A stretch of DNA of 37,051 nucleotides from the NCBI GenBank assembly GCA_029945445.1, contig JAQSCO010000024.1, forward strand, positions 1-37,051. Reading direction: 5' to 3'. The notes beneath the pieces were generated by a model that saw only the letters and a list, made by a program, of their open reading frames with translations, was not told the DNA's origin and did not search any database. Source of the DNA: Lacunisphaera sp. Lineage in GTDB: Bacteria; Verrucomicrobiota; Verrucomicrobiia; Opitutales; Opitutaceae. Shown here piece after piece: positions 8,719-17,985 of the stretch (its first letter is position 1; every line of letters begins with the position of its first letter). Position numbers and translations under genes: made by a program.

Positions 8719-8776
8719 TAACGGGCAAGTTGAGCGGGACAAAATGCGCAGAGTCTGGGCCGGGTGTGCGCGAGCA

Positions 8777-9220
8777 TCACCCCGGTCGCTTCTCCGCCAG
8801 GAGGAGATGTTCGCAGACCAGGACGGTTTCGTTACGCTGGTTGATGGCTTCCACCTTCTCGACCACCATCCCGTAACCAGGCTTCTTGTGGTCGCGCTTC
8901 TCGGCGATCGTCGCCCTGCAGGCTATCGTGTCACCAATGAAGACGGGTTTGATGAAGCGCAGTTTGTCGTAGCCGTAACTCATCGCCACCGGGTTGATAT
9001 CACCCGCAGTCATCCCAATCGCCACGCTGAAGATCAGCGTGCCGTGCGCCATGCGCTGCTTGAACGGCTGCGTCGCGCACCACTCCTTGTCCATGTGATG
9101 CGGATAAAAATCGCCGGTTTGCCCGGCGTGAATGACAATGTCGGTCTCGGTAATCGTCCGGCCTGATGTCGTCCGCACGTAACCGATCTCAAATTCCTCG
9201 AAGTGGATGGTCTTGCTCAT
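8777..9220 (-). CDS. MaoC-like hot-dog fold (R)-hydratase/dehydratase
   Basis: A 147-residue single hot-dog protein. It has the MaoC/(R)-specific enoyl-CoA hydratase motif: catalytic Asp in [10 protein letters not shown] and His in the following PHH, then [14 protein letters not shown] in the central helix region and the [11 protein letters not shown] strand typical of the family. Known members hydrate trans-2-enoyl-CoA or dehydrate 3-hydroxyacyl-CoA and related C4-C5 dicarboxyl-CoA. Here it lies between iclR and the importer genes (43 bp after iclR, about 58 bp before the GTG of the ATPase), so it belongs to the same leftward transcript. A CoA-transferase and a crotonase-type hydratase are encoded on the divergent transcript, so the enzyme probably acts on a CoA thioester made by them. 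Exact substrate unknown. Confidence 0.88.
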   Translation of the reverse strand: MSKTIHFEEFEIGYVRTTSGRTITETDIVIHAGQTGDFYPHHMDKEWCATQPFKQRMAHGTLIFSVAIGMTAGDINPVAMSYGYDKLRFIKPVFIGDTIACRATIAEKRDHKKPGYGMVVEKVEAINQRNETVLVCEHLLLAEKRPG

Positions 9221-9262
9221 GCTGGGAAGGTGCTGGTAACACGCGAGGAACGAAAGTCGTCG

Positions 9263-10039
9263 TCAGGACCTGATACCGATATTGCGATTGATCTGCAGGG
9301 CGCACGTCCGGACCGCCGTCACATAGGCTGCGGTGATTTGGTTTCCACCCTTTGCCGGGACGATAAAAGGAAGATCTATCACCGCGTTGGTGTCGGTGCC
9401 CGCCACCCCCACCGCGGCAGCAATGTCAATGGCCCCGGGCGTCACATCGCTGGTCACCATCAACCAGCCCTGCTCCTTCGCCCGGACGATGTCAGTGCGA
9501 ATCGCCTGTTTCTTGGCCGGTGCCGCTCCCTGGAAAAACGGATCCCGGCCGAGCAGCACATGGGCCTCGGCCGCCGGCATGCGGCTCAGCAGAATTTTCC
9601 CTGAGGCCGTCTCGGACAGGGGCAACGTCGTGCCTTCGCCGACCGCCAGGCAGATGCGCCGTGCCGGCATCCGTTCGACCAGCACCAACAAGTCGCCTCC
9701 AATCTGCGCGCTCAGGTGCACGGACTGGCCGGTCCTGTCCGCCAACTCGTCCATCGGAATCAGTGCCGTCTGCCGGAGCAGCGCCGTCGGATTCTGGCGA
9801 TGGGCCAGCTCGAACATGCGCAAACTCAGTCTGTAAGTGCCGGAAGCCGGGGACTTAATCACGAAGCCCCGTCCCTCCAGGCAAGCCAGCATCCGGTAGA
9901 TTTCACTCTGGCCGCGCTTGAGCGCCAGCACGATGTCCGACTGCGAACGCTCAACCGATTGGCCGGCGAGGTATTCTAGGATATCCAATCCCTTTTCTAG
10001 GGCGGGAGCATTGTATTGCGTAGCTGTTTTTCGGGGCAT
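9263..10039 (-). CDS. IclR-family transcriptional regulator
   Basis: This 258-residue protein has an N-terminal winged helix (residues about 10-75: ALEKGLDILEYLAG, the recognition region RGQSEIYRMLACLEGRGFV, and the wing SPASGTYRLSLRMFELA). A C-terminal effector-binding domain follows (about 80-255, with GQSVHLSAQIGGDLLVLVER, LPLSETASGKILLS and the late AAAVGVAGTDTNAVIDLPF). IclR proteins bind small acids or aromatic/sugar-acid intermediates and usually control the adjacent divergent operon. It is the first gene of the leftward operon, so autoregulation is likely, and it faces the solute-binding-like/CoA-transferase operon across 85 bp containing an inverted repeat. ATG at 10039. The effector is unknown; an intermediate of the CoA pathway or a sugar acid is plausible. 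Confidence 0.93.
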   Translation of the reverse strand: MPRKTATQYNAPALEKGLDILEYLAGQSVERSQSDIVLALKRGQSEIYRMLACLEGRGFVIKSPASGTYRLSLRMFELAHRQNPTALLRQTALIPMDELADRTGQSVHLSAQIGGDLLVLVERMPARRICLAVGEGTTLPLSETASGKILLSRMPAAEAHVLLGRDPFFQGAAPAKKQAIRTDIVRAKEQGWLMVTSDVTPGAIDIAAAVGVAGTDTNAVIDLPFIVPAKGGNQITAAYVTAVRTCALQINRNIGIRS

Positions 10040-10053
10040 GGGTGGGAGTAAGC

Positions 10054-10084
10054 TTGACGGGTATGATTTACTTATGAATATATT
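10054..10084 (+). promoter_or_regulatory. Putative promoter of the rightward CoA-transferase operon
   Basis: TTGACG (10054-10059) is followed after 17-19 bp by AATATA/TATATT (10077-10084). The -10 region is shared with the opposing iclR promoter, so the two would compete or be jointly controlled. Weaker match than the iclR promoter. Confidence 0.4.
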
Positions 10085-10089
10085 ATTCA
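10075..10089. promoter_or_regulatory. Inverted repeat TGAATA-TAT-TATTCA, candidate IclR operator
   Basis: A perfect 6-bp inverted repeat with a 3-bp centre lies over the -10 elements of both divergent promoters. A 15-bp palindrome is the usual scale of an IclR-family site. A second weaker repeat (ATTATT/AATAAT, 10082-10087 and 10096-10101) overlaps it. Low-complexity AT sequence makes chance occurrence possible. Confidence 0.45.
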
Positions 10090-10109
10090 GTTATAAATAA
10101 TAAAGTCAA
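10080..10109 (-). promoter_or_regulatory. Putative sigma70 promoter of the iclR-maoC-ABC operon
   Basis: On the minus strand TTGACT (10109-10104) is followed after 18 bp by TAATAT (10085-10080). Both hexamers are close to consensus. Transcription would start about 35 bp before the iclR ATG. The -10 element overlaps the inverted repeat at 10075-10089. Confidence 0.55.
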
Positions 10110-10124
10110 CCCCACTCCCCACTC

Positions 10125-11276
10125 ATGCGTAATTTTGTGCAACTACGCGGCATCACCTGGGATCATACCCGGGGCTTTGTGCCGATGACGGCCACGGCCC
10201 AACGCTATCATGAACTCCACCCTGAGGTGGATATCATCTGGTCCAAGCGCTCGCTGCAGGAGTTTGCCGACAAACCGCTCGGTAGCCTGTCCGAGCAATT
10301 CGACCTGCTGGTGATTGATAATCCTTGGATGGGCTTTGTCGCCGCACACAAAAATCTGCTGCCACTTGAAATGCATCTGCCCGCCGCTTTTCTCGCCAAC
10401 CAGGCGGCCAACCCGGTCGGCAAATCGCACGAAAGCTACAATTTCGACGATAGCCAGTGGGCGCTCGCAATCGATGCCGCGGCACCCGTTTCTGTCTGCC
10501 GCCCCGACCTGCTGGCGAAGGCGGGCGCAACCGCTCCAAAGACGTTCGACGAGCTAATTGCGCTCGGCAAGCGCGGTCTCGTTTGCTGCCCCAGCATCCC
10601 GCTCGATGTGTATGGCAACTTCCTGAACCTGCTAGTCGCCGCCGGGGAGAAGATTTTCACCAGCCGGGAAGAAGTCGCCACCCGCGCGCCCGCCTTGGTC
10701 GCACTCGAACGCCTCAGACAACTCGCCGATGTCGTGCCTGCGCGATTCTTCGAGCTTAATCCGATCCGCACGCACGAAGTCATGTCCCGCGAGGATCAGT
10801 TCGCATATGCGCCCTACACTTACGGCTACACAAATTACGCCCGGCCCGGTTACGCGCCGAAACTGCTGAAGTTCGGTGACGTGATTGGTATTGAAGCGGG
10901 CAAGCCCGGTTCGACAATGCTCGGCGGCACGGGCCTCGCCATCTCGGCCCAGTGCCAGCACGCCGAGATTGCGGCGGACTACGCAATGTTCTGCGCCGCG
11001 CCCGACACGCAAAGCGGCATCTTCTTCCATTCCGGCGGCCAGCCCGGTCATCGCGCCGCGTGGCTCGATAATACCACCAACGCCGCCTGCACCAATTTCT
11101 TCCGGGACACGTTGCCGACGTTGGACCGCGCCTTTGTGCGTCCGCGCTACAACGGCTACCTGAACTTCCAGGACCACGCCGGCGACCCGATCCACGAATT
11201 CCTCCGCACCGGAGGTAACGCGGGCCAGGTGCTCGACAAGGTCAACGAACTCTACCGTCGGTCGCACCAAGGCTGA
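10125..11276 (+). CDS. Solute-binding-like protein without signal peptide (predicted cytosolic)
   Basis: The 383-residue protein resembles type II extracellular solute-binding proteins: [15 protein letters not shown] at the start, [17 protein letters not shown] near residue 63, and a central [17 protein letters not shown] typical of the family-1 hinge region. It starts with MRNFVQLRG and has no hydrophobic leader. An in-frame TAA at 10101-10103 and no usable start codon in between fix the N-terminus, so a signal peptide has not been missed. It is the first gene of the rightward operon, 31 bp ahead of the CoA-transferase. It cannot be the partner of the adjacent ribose-type importer, which uses type I binding domains and has one fused on. 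Possible roles are a cytosolic ligand sensor or a CoA-transferase accessory protein. I recall similar proteins beside CoA-transferases elsewhere but know no proven function. Confidence 0.8.
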   Translation: MRNFVQLRGITWDHTRGFVPMTATAQRYHELHPEVDIIWSKRSLQEFADKPLGSLSEQFDLLVIDNPWMGFVAAHKNLLPLEMHLPAAFLANQAANPVGKSHESYNFDDSQWALAIDAAAPVSVCRPDLLAKAGATAPKTFDELIALGKRGLVCCPSIPLDVYGNFLNLLVAAGEKIFTSREEVATRAPALVALERLRQLADVVPARFFELNPIRTHEVMSREDQFAYAPYTYGYTNYARPGYAPKLLKFGDVIGIEAGKPGSTMLGGTGLAISAQCQHAEIAADYAMFCAAPDTQSGIFFHSGGQPGHRAAWLDNTTNAACTNFFRDTLPTLDRAFVRPRYNGYLNFQDHAGDPIHEFLRTGGNAGQVLDKVNELYRRSHQG

Positions 11277-11307
11277 TCCGATAAATGGAATACCCAAACC
11301 CCATCCC

Positions 11308-13638
11308 ATGAAGCGTCCGCTCGAAGGCATCACCGTCATAGAATTCGCGCAGTATCTGGCCGCGCCCTACGCCGGTATGCGCCTCGCCGATCTCGGCGCG
11401 CGCGTCATCAAGGTCGAACGCCCCGGCACGGGCGACGCCGGCCGCGCCCTCGCAACCAAGAACATCTACGTGGACGGCGACAGCCTCGTCTTCCACTCCA
11501 TCAACCGGAACAAAGAGTCCTTTACCGCTGACCTGAAGAATCCAGCCGACCTCGCAACGGTAAAGGCGCTCATCGCCCGCGCCGACGTGATGACGCACAA
11601 CTTCCGTCCGGGGGTGATGGAAAAGATCGGACTGGATTACGCAAATGTCCGCACGTTGAACCCGCGCATCGTCTACGGTGAAGTCACCGGCTACGGCACG
11701 GAAGGCCCGTGGCGCGACAAGCCCGGCCAGGACCTGCTCGCCCAATCCCTCTCTGGCCTGACTTGGCTGACCGGCAGCGCGGACAGCCCGCCTACTCCCT
11801 TCGGCCTCGCCACCGCCGACATGCTCTGCGGCACGCAATTCGCCCAAGGCATCATGGCTGCGCTCCTGGGGCGCGCAAAATCCGGCCTCGGCTGCCATGT
11901 CGAGGCGAGCCTGCTCGAGTCATTGCTGGATATGCAATTTGAAGTGCTGACCACGCACTACAACGACGGGGGCCTGCCGCCGAGCCGCGCGCGCTATCGC
12001 AACGCCCACGCCTATCTCGGCGCACCGTATGGCATCTACGAAACGGCCGACGGCTTCATCGCCATTGCAATGGGTTCCCTGACGAAACTCGGCGAACTCA
12101 TCGGCTGCAACGAACTTGCCGGATTCGACCGGGAACCTTCCGACCGTTTCGACCGGCGCAACGAAATCAAACATCTCCTCGCGCAACACTTTAAAACCCG
12201 TCGCACTCGGGACTGGCTCTCCATTCTCGAATCAGCCGATTACTGGTGCGCGGACGTATTTAATTACCAGCGTCTGATGGCGCACCCCGGCTACCAGGCC
12301 ATGGGTATGGAGCAAACGGTGCGCCGCCCAAACGGCACGACCGTGCGGACGCTACGCTGCCCGATTCGCATAGACGGCCAGCGGCTCTATTCGGAAGCCG
12401 CGGCGCCATCGCTCGGCAACGCCAATGCCAAACTGACTGTCGAAGCACAACTATCCGCGCCGCCCGCGCCGGCACCGCCCGCCACCGCGCCAGGTATGCG
12501 TCCACTCGCCGGCCTCACCGTTGTTGACTTGAGCCAGTTCCTTTCCGGCCCGTCCGCCAGTCTGCGCCTCGCGGACCTCGGCGCGCGCGTCATCAAGGTC
12601 GAGCGTCCCGGCACCGGCGACATTTGCCGACAGCTTTACGTTTCCAATGTTGAGTTGGATGGCGAATCAACCGTCTTTCACGCCATCAACCGCAACAAAG
12701 AGAGCTTCGCCGCGGACCTGAAGAACCCCGCCGACCTCGCGTTGATCAAAAAGCTGATCACCAAGGCCGACGTCGTCATGCACAACTTTCGCCCCGGAGT
12801 CATTGAGCGGCTCGGACTCGACTACGCCACGGTGCAGAAGCTGAATCCCAGGGCGGTTTATGGCGTAATCACCGGCTATGGCCAAGAAGGTCCGTGGCAG
12901 GACAAGCCGGGGCAGGATTTGCTTGTGCAGTCCTTGAGCGGAATGACCTGGCTGAACGGCAACGCAGGTGACGGCCCGGTGCCGACCGGCATCTCCATCG
13001 TGGACATATTTGCAGGCTCGCAACTCACGCAGGGTATCCTCTCGTGCCTCGTGCGCCGCAACACCACGGGTCAGGGCGGACTCGTGGAAGTCAGCATGCT
13101 GGAATCGGCGCTCGATTTCCAATTCGAGCCGCTCACGGTCTATTTTCAGGATGGCGGGTGCGAACCGCAGCGCACCGCCAGCAACAACGCGCATGCTTAC
13201 CTCGGCGCGCCCTACGGCATTTACCAGACCGCCGACGGCTATCTTGCCCTCGCGATGGGCAAGATCCCGCAAATCGGTGAACTGATCGATTGCGCGGCCT
13301 TGGCGAGCTATCCCGAGCCATCCAGCTGGTTCAAACAGCGCGACGAGATCAAAGCGGCGCTCGCGGCGCATCTCCGGACCAAGCCCACCGCCGACTGGCT
13401 TGCCGTCCTCGAACCGGCCGACATCTGGTGTGCCGAAGTCATGGACTGGAAACGCCTGCTGCAGCACGAGGGCTACCGCGTGCTCGGCATGGAGCAGACC
13501 GTCCGCAAGGGCGACGGCTTCACCTACCGCACCACGCGCTGCCCGATCCGTCTCAACGGGGAAAGGCTTTATGCCGAGCCCGGATCGCCGGACATCGGCG
13601 AACACAACGCCAAGATAATGAAGGAGCTCCTGACATGA
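11308..13638 (+). CDS. Tandem-fused CaiB/BaiF (class III) CoA-transferase
   Basis: The 776-residue protein is two complete family III CoA-transferase modules in one chain: residues 1-375 and 397-776, joined by an Ala/Pro linker (about 380-396). Each module has the N-terminal Rossmann-like start ([20 protein letters not shown] and [20 protein letters not shown]), the [18 protein letters not shown] segment, HNFRPGV, and the catalytic Asp in DKPGQDLL (Asp142 and Asp537). Both catalytic Asp are retained, so neither half is obviously dead. The halves are very similar in protein and DNA, pointing to tandem duplication and fusion. Family members move CoA between carboxylic acids; some are acyl-CoA racemases. 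The native enzyme is an interlocked dimer, so this chain may be a pseudo-dimer. It overlaps the next gene by 4 bp (ATGA). Confidence 0.93.
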   Translation: MKRPLEGITVIEFAQYLAAPYAGMRLADLGARVIKVERPGTGDAGRALATKNIYVDGDSLVFHSINRNKESFTADLKNPADLATVKALIARADVMTHNFRPGVMEKIGLDYANVRTLNPRIVYGEVTGYGTEGPWRDKPGQDLLAQSLSGLTWLTGSADSPPTPFGLATADMLCGTQFAQGIMAALLGRAKSGLGCHVEASLLESLLDMQFEVLTTHYNDGGLPPSRARYRNAHAYLGAPYGIYETADGFIAIAMGSLTKLGELIGCNELAGFDREPSDRFDRRNEIKHLLAQHFKTRRTRDWLSILESADYWCADVFNYQRLMAHPGYQAMGMEQTVRRPNGTTVRTLRCPIRIDGQRLYSEAAAPSLGNANAKLTVEAQLSAPPAPAPPATAPGMRPLAGLTVVDLSQFLSGPSASLRLADLGARVIKVERPGTGDICRQLYVSNVELDGESTVFHAINRNKESFAADLKNPADLALIKKLITKADVVMHNFRPGVIERLGLDYATVQKLNPRAVYGVITGYGQEGPWQDKPGQDLLVQSLSGMTWLNGNAGDGPVPTGISIVDIFAGSQLTQGILSCLVRRNTTGQGGLVEVSMLESALDFQFEPLTVYFQDGGCEPQRTASNNAHAYLGAPYGIYQTADGYLALAMGKIPQIGELIDCAALASYPEPSSWFKQRDEIKAALAAHLRTKPTADWLAVLEPADIWCAEVMDWKRLLQHEGYRVLGMEQTVRKGDGFTYRTTRCPIRLNGERLYAEPGSPDIGEHNAKIMKELLT

Positions 13639-14435
13639 CTGAACCGCAGACAAAGACACCGCTGACCGTCATCTTCGAGCAACGCGAGGGAGTAGGCCTC
13701 ATTTCCTTCAACCGCCCACCGGCGAACGCGTATGACCTGGCCTTCCACCGCCAGTTCAATGACGCCATCGCCGCCGCCGATGCAGATCCCGCCACCCGCG
13801 CCGTCGTCATCCACAGCCGAGTGGAAAAATTCTTTTGTGCCGGCGCCGACATCAAAACCTTCGCCGCCAACACGATCGCGGCCAACCAGGAGATGGTCGC
13901 AGCTGCGCGGTCCGCGCTCGCCCGCATCGAGGCAAGCGGTAAACCGTTCATTGCGTGCCTCGCGGGCCATACGCTCGGCGGCGGTCTGGAAATCGCCCTC
14001 GCCTGCGACCTTCGCTTCGCCGCCCTCGGCAGCTATAAGCTTGGTCTGCCCGAGGTGCGCCTCGGTCTGATTCCCGGCAACGGCGGCACCCAGCGGCTCA
14101 GCCGTCTGATCGGCCCCGCCCGAGCCTTCGCACTGCTGGCCAAGGGAGATTCGATCGACCCTGAGGAGGCTCACCGCATCGGTTTGGTAAACACTCTGTT
14201 CGAGCCCGCGCAGCTGCTCGATGAAACCCTCCGCTACGCTGGCGACCTCGCCCGGGGCGCGCCGCTGGCGATTGCCGCCATCAAGCAGGCCGTCCGCGAC
14301 GGTCTGACTCTCCCGCTTGCAGAAGCGCTGCAACTGGAAGCCCGGTTGGTTGACCAACTCTATGCCACAAACGACGCCAAAATCGGATTAAAGGCTTTCC
14401 TTGAGAAACGGTATATTGCATACAATGGCACTTAG
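13635..14435 (+). CDS. Enoyl-CoA hydratase/isomerase (crotonase family)
   Basis: A 266-residue soluble protein starting at the ATG that overlaps the CoA-transferase stop by 4 bp; a longer upstream frame is only the shadow of that gene. Crotonase landmarks are present in order: the oxyanion-hole strand [11 protein letters not shown], then [15 protein letters not shown] with the first catalytic Glu, and [19 protein letters not shown] with the second catalytic Glu. Having both suggests a true hydratase rather than a decarboxylase or thioesterase variant. It would act on the CoA thioester formed by the preceding enzyme. With the MaoC-like gene the system has two hydratases, possibly of opposite stereochemistry, which could epimerise or stepwise dehydrate a hydroxyacyl-CoA. 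No acyl-CoA dehydrogenase or thiolase is seen nearby, so this is not ordinary beta-oxidation. Confidence 0.93.
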   Translation: MTEPQTKTPLTVIFEQREGVGLISFNRPPANAYDLAFHRQFNDAIAAADADPATRAVVIHSRVEKFFCAGADIKTFAANTIAANQEMVAAARSALARIEASGKPFIACLAGHTLGGGLEIALACDLRFAALGSYKLGLPEVRLGLIPGNGGTQRLSRLIGPARAFALLAKGDSIDPEEAHRIGLVNTLFEPAQLLDETLRYAGDLARGAPLAIAAIKQAVRDGLTLPLAEALQLEARLVDQLYATNDAKIGLKAFLEKRYIAYNGT

Positions 14436-14459
14436 CCCCTCACCCTACCCCGCCCCGCT

Positions 14460-15917
14460 ATGAGCTCATCTGCAAAAATACCCCATTACTCCTGTCACTT
14501 GCACGGCAAGCCCGCCGAATCTGCCGACGGCGCCCGCATCGAAGTCGTCAATCCCTCCACCGGTCTGGTCTTTGCCACCGTGCCGGCCTGCACCGCTGTC
14601 CAGGCCGCCGAAGCGCTCGAGGGGGCCAAGCGCGCCCAGCCCGCTTGGCAGGCGTTGCCCGCGATCGAACGCGCGAACTACCTCCTTCGCATCGCCGAAG
14701 GCATCAAGACCAAGCGAGAACATTTTGCCCGCCTGCTCGTGCTCGAGCAGGGCAAGCCGCTCGCCGAAGCCTTTGGCGAAGTCGACGACACCATCCGTTA
14801 CATTACCTACTCCGCCGAGGCCGCCCGCCGCATCACCGGTGAAATCCTGCCCGCCGACCAGCCGAACGAGCAGCTCTTCATCTACCGGGTGCCCCACGGC
14901 GTGACCGTCGGCCTGTGTGCCTTCAACTATCCGCTGGCGCTCATCGGCCGCAAGATCGGCCCGGCCCTCGTCACGGGCAACACGATGGTGCTCAAGCCGC
15001 ACGACCTCACTCCCGTCACCGCGTGCGAGTTCGCCCGAGTCATCGAGGCCGCCGGCCTGCCCGCTGGTGTGCTCAATGTCATTACCGGCAGGGCCGCTGA
15101 GGTCGGCGGCCCGCTCGTGCAGAGCGAACTCACCCGTCTCATTACCGTCACCGGCAGCATCCGGGCCGGCCAGGCGATCTACGCCGCGGCCGCCAAGAAC
15201 ATGGTCGTGCTGTCCCTCGAACTCGGCGGCAAGGCACCGTTCATCGTGTTGGAGGACGCCGACATCGATCGCGCCGTCGAAGCCGCGGTCGTCGCCCGCT
15301 ATGCCAACTGCGGCCAGGTCTGCATCTGCAACGAGGGCGTACTCGTTCATGAGAAAGTCGCAGCCGAGTTCACCGACAAGCTTCTCCACCGCGTCAAGCA
15401 GATCAAGGTCGGCGACCCGATGAAAGACATCGGCATGGGCCCCTCTACCAGCAAAATAGGCCTGGAACGGGTGTTCGACATCCTGGCCAAGACCGTCGCC
15501 GAGGGCGCCACCCTCGCTTGCGGTGGTCAGCGCCCCGACGGCGCGGAGTTTGCTGGCGGCAACTGGATGCAGCCCACCGTCCTGACCAACGTAAAGCCGA
15601 GCATGACCGCGATGCGGGAGGAGATTTTCGGTCCGGTGCTGCCCATCACCACCATCGGCAGCTACGAGGAGGCCCTGTCTATCGCTAACGCCCGCGAGGA
15701 CGGCCTTTCCGCCTACCTCTGGACCCGCGATCACCGCCGCATCATGCACGCCATCCAGAACCTCGAGACTGGCACGATCTTTGTCAACAAGGGCATCTGC
15801 GGCTATATTCAGGGCTATCACAACGGTCACAAACGCAGTGGTCTTGCGGGCGAGGACGGCACCCACGGTATCGAGGCCTATCTCCAGAAGCGCACGGTCT
15901 ACATGAGCTGGGAGTAG
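14460..15917 (+). CDS. NAD(P)-dependent aldehyde dehydrogenase, lactaldehyde dehydrogenase (AldA)-like
   Basis: This 485-residue cytoplasmic enzyme would oxidise an aldehyde to the acid. It has the catalytic Asn in [10 protein letters not shown], the nucleotide-binding VTGSIRAG, the general-base Glu in LELGGKAP, and the nucleophilic Cys in [36 protein letters not shown] and [13 protein letters not shown] resemble E. coli AldA, which oxidises L-lactaldehyde and glycolaldehyde. In an L-fucose or L-rhamnose route it would handle lactaldehyde. In an agar context it could be AHG dehydrogenase, also an ALDH; sequence alone does not decide. It starts 24 bp after the enoyl-CoA hydratase stop and belongs to the same rightward operon. 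Length and motifs are normal; no defect is visible. Confidence 0.93.
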   Translation: MSSSAKIPHYSCHLHGKPAESADGARIEVVNPSTGLVFATVPACTAVQAAEALEGAKRAQPAWQALPAIERANYLLRIAEGIKTKREHFARLLVLEQGKPLAEAFGEVDDTIRYITYSAEAARRITGEILPADQPNEQLFIYRVPHGVTVGLCAFNYPLALIGRKIGPALVTGNTMVLKPHDLTPVTACEFARVIEAAGLPAGVLNVITGRAAEVGGPLVQSELTRLITVTGSIRAGQAIYAAAAKNMVVLSLELGGKAPFIVLEDADIDRAVEAAVVARYANCGQVCICNEGVLVHEKVAAEFTDKLLHRVKQIKVGDPMKDIGMGPSTSKIGLERVFDILAKTVAEGATLACGGQRPDGAEFAGGNWMQPTVLTNVKPSMTAMREEIFGPVLPITTIGSYEEALSIANAREDGLSAYLWTRDHRRIMHAIQNLETGTIFVNKGICGYIQGYHNGHKRSGLAGEDGTHGIEAYLQKRTVYMSWE

Positions 15918-16012
15918 ACCGGTGGTCGGTGTTCCCCTGCTAGCGAAGTGCAAGCTTCATGGGGGTGCCGCCACCACGCGCCCTCGCTCGCGCGCCGATC
16001 CGCCCGCCGCCA

Positions 16013-16852
16013 ATGATTCCGATCACCGACACCCATCAACATCTCATCGATCCGGCCCTCGGAGCCTACTCGTGGGCCGATGGGGTCCCGCAACTCGCGG
16101 GACGTAAATTCGACTACTCGGATTACCTTGCGGCGATCGTGGGCACAGGAATCACGCAGACGGTGTTCATGGAGACCACACCGGACAACTGGCGCGCGGA
16201 AACGCTGCACATCTACGGTCTCGCGGCCCAGCCCGGCTCGCTTATCCGAGGTGTCATCTCCAATTGCCATCCCGAAAATGAAGATTTCGCCGCGCAACTC
16301 GACCGCATCGCCAACCCAACTCTGGTCGGGCTGCGCCGAATCTGCCACGTCGAGCCTGACGATTTTTCGCGCTCGCCGAGATTTCGCGAAAACATGCGCC
16401 GTCTCATCCGGCTTGGCCTGACGTTTGACCTCTGTTTCTTCGAGCGGCAAATGACCATCGCGCTGGAACTCGTCCGCGCCTTCCCCGACGGGCAGTTCGT
16501 CCTCGACCACTGTGGCGTGCCGGATATCGCCGCTGGCCAACTTGATCCGTGGCGCGGCTATCTGCGCGATCTTGCCGCCCAGCCGAATCTCGCATGCAAA
16601 ATTTCCGGCCTCCTCGCTTACTGCAAACCCACCGCCGTCAAACTTGAGTCCGTCCGCCCCTACGTGGAGCACAGTCTCGCCTGTTTCGGCTGGGATCGCG
16701 TGGTGTGGGGCAGCGACTGGCCGCTGGTGACGATTCAATCCACCCTGCGCGACTGGGTGGCCATCAGCCGAGAAATCGTGCAGAACGAAAGCGAGAGCAA
16801 CCAGCACAAGCTGTTTCACGAAAACGCCCGTCGCATCTACCGCATCCGCTGA
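16013..16852 (+). CDS. COG3618 amidohydrolase, sugar-lactone hydrolase type
   Basis: Starting at the ATG at 16013 the protein is 279 residues and begins with the metal-site motif ITDTHQHLIDP, as is normal for this family. An ATG at 15959 would add an unlikely Pro/Ala-rich leader. Other landmarks are VGLRRICH near residue 104, FVLDHCGVPD near 165, LACKISGL near 195 and GSDWPLVT near 240, which carries the conserved Asp. The family (Amidohydrolase_2, close to 2-pyrone-4,6-dicarboxylate lactonase) includes hydrolases of L-fucono-, L-rhamnono- and L-galactono-lactones. Here it would open the lactone made by a sugar dehydrogenase, possibly the Gfo/Idh or Zn-alcohol dehydrogenase gene downstream. 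An amide or aromatic lactone substrate cannot be excluded. No signal peptide; cytoplasmic. Confidence 0.88.
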   Translation: MIPITDTHQHLIDPALGAYSWADGVPQLAGRKFDYSDYLAAIVGTGITQTVFMETTPDNWRAETLHIYGLAAQPGSLIRGVISNCHPENEDFAAQLDRIANPTLVGLRRICHVEPDDFSRSPRFRENMRRLIRLGLTFDLCFFERQMTIALELVRAFPDGQFVLDHCGVPDIAAGQLDPWRGYLRDLAAQPNLACKISGLLAYCKPTAVKLESVRPYVEHSLACFGWDRVVWGSDWPLVTIQSTLRDWVAISREIVQNESESNQHKLFHENARRIYRIR

Positions 16853-16875
16853 CGGCCTGCCACTGCTGTGACGCC

Positions 16876-17985
16876 ATGAATCTTCACTATCAGCCCGAAC
16901 TGCCGAGGTCACCGCGGCCGATCGTCATCTTGGGCGCGGGCGGCATCGTGAACGACGCGCACCTGCCCGCCTATCGGATGGCCGGCCTGCCCGTCGCCAG
17001 TATCTACAACCGCACCCTCGACCGCGCCCAAAAACTAGCCGACAAGTTCGGCATCCCGCAGGTGCACGAAAGCGTCGCCGCGGCCGTCGCGGCGGCGCCG
17101 AAGGATGCCGTTTTCGACCTCGCGCTTATGCCCGCGCAGTTCATCCCCACGCTCGAACAACTGCCCGATGGTTCACCGGTGCTGATCCAGAAGCCGATGG
17201 GCGATTCATTGCCGGAGGCTCAGGCCATTCTTGCGGTTTGCCGGCGCAAGAAACTCGTCGCCGCCATCAATTGCCAGTTACGCTTTGCTCCGTTCGTCAT
17301 CGCGGCCCGGCATCTTGTCACCAGCGGCGCAATTGGGGAACTCTACGACATGGAAGTTCGAGTGACGGTGCACACGCCCTGGGACCTCTTCCCGAACGTA
17401 AAGCTGCATCCGCGGCTCGAGATCGCCCAGCACAGCGTCCACTACATCGACCTCATCCGTTCCTTCCTCGGCAATCCGCGCTCCGTGCTGGCCAAGACGC
17501 TCAGGCACCCCGCCAAGCCAATGTCGTCCACGCGCACGACGCTGATCATGGATTACGACGACACCACCCACGCCGTAATTAACACCAACCACGACCACGA
17601 GTTCGGCGGCGAGCACCAGGACAGTTTCATCAAGTGGGAAGGAACGAAAGGCGCGATCTACGCCAAGATGGGCCTCCTCATGGACTATCCCCATGGCGTG
17701 TCCGATGTATTTCAGTATTGCCTGCGCGAAGGAAATGCGGCGCCAGCCTGGAGGACCGAAGCGATTCCCGGCTCGTGGTTTCCCGAAGCGTTTGTCGGCT
17801 CGATGGCCAGCCTGCAGCGATTCGCCAATGGCGAGACCGACATTCTGCCCACTCACGTCGACGATGTCGTCAACACGATGGCGGTCGTCGAAGCCGCCTA
17901 TGCCTCAAGCGCATGCGGTGGTGTTCGGCCGGCATTCGCCACCCCAATTTCCCCGCAACAACCAAAACCATATCACACATCATGA
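16876..17985 (+). CDS. Gfo/Idh/MocA-family oxidoreductase
   Basis: A 369-residue NAD(P)-dependent oxidoreductase. The N-terminal Rossmann fold begins PIVILGAGGIVNDAHLPAY, with IYNRTLDRAQKLADKFGI for the second strand/helix, and the family lysine motif appears as IQKPMGDS where EKP is usual. The C-terminal domain has EIAQHSVHYIDLIRSFLGNP with the typical catalytic His region and a long beta-sheet part ending near residue 355. Members oxidise or epimerise sugars and cyclitols. I chose the ATG at 16876, 23 bp after the amidohydrolase stop. Its stop overlaps the next gene start by 4 bp (ATGA at 17982-17985), so it is in the operon and probably translationally coupled. It may be the sugar 1-dehydrogenase that makes the lactone for the preceding hydrolase; this is inference. 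Confidence 0.9.
   Translation: MNLHYQPELPRSPRPIVILGAGGIVNDAHLPAYRMAGLPVASIYNRTLDRAQKLADKFGIPQVHESVAAAVAAAPKDAVFDLALMPAQFIPTLEQLPDGSPVLIQKPMGDSLPEAQAILAVCRRKKLVAAINCQLRFAPFVIAARHLVTSGAIGELYDMEVRVTVHTPWDLFPNVKLHPRLEIAQHSVHYIDLIRSFLGNPRSVLAKTLRHPAKPMSSTRTTLIMDYDDTTHAVINTNHDHEFGGEHQDSFIKWEGTKGAIYAKMGLLMDYPHGVSDVFQYCLREGNAAPAWRTEAIPGSWFPEAFVGSMASLQRFANGETDILPTHVDDVVNTMAVVEAAYASSACGGVRPAFATPISPQQPKPYHTS

Noticed and set aside
14415..14426. ATTGCATACAAT, similar to the palindrome near the symporter promoter
   Set aside because: It is inside the last codons of the enoyl-CoA hydratase gene, has one mismatch from symmetry, and no promoter is nearby.
14466..15953. A 495-codon open frame on the minus strand opposite the aldehyde dehydrogenase
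   Set aside because: It is the antisense shadow of a GC-rich gene whose plus-strand product has all ALDH motifs; the antisense protein is Gly/Asp/Val-rich with no domain.
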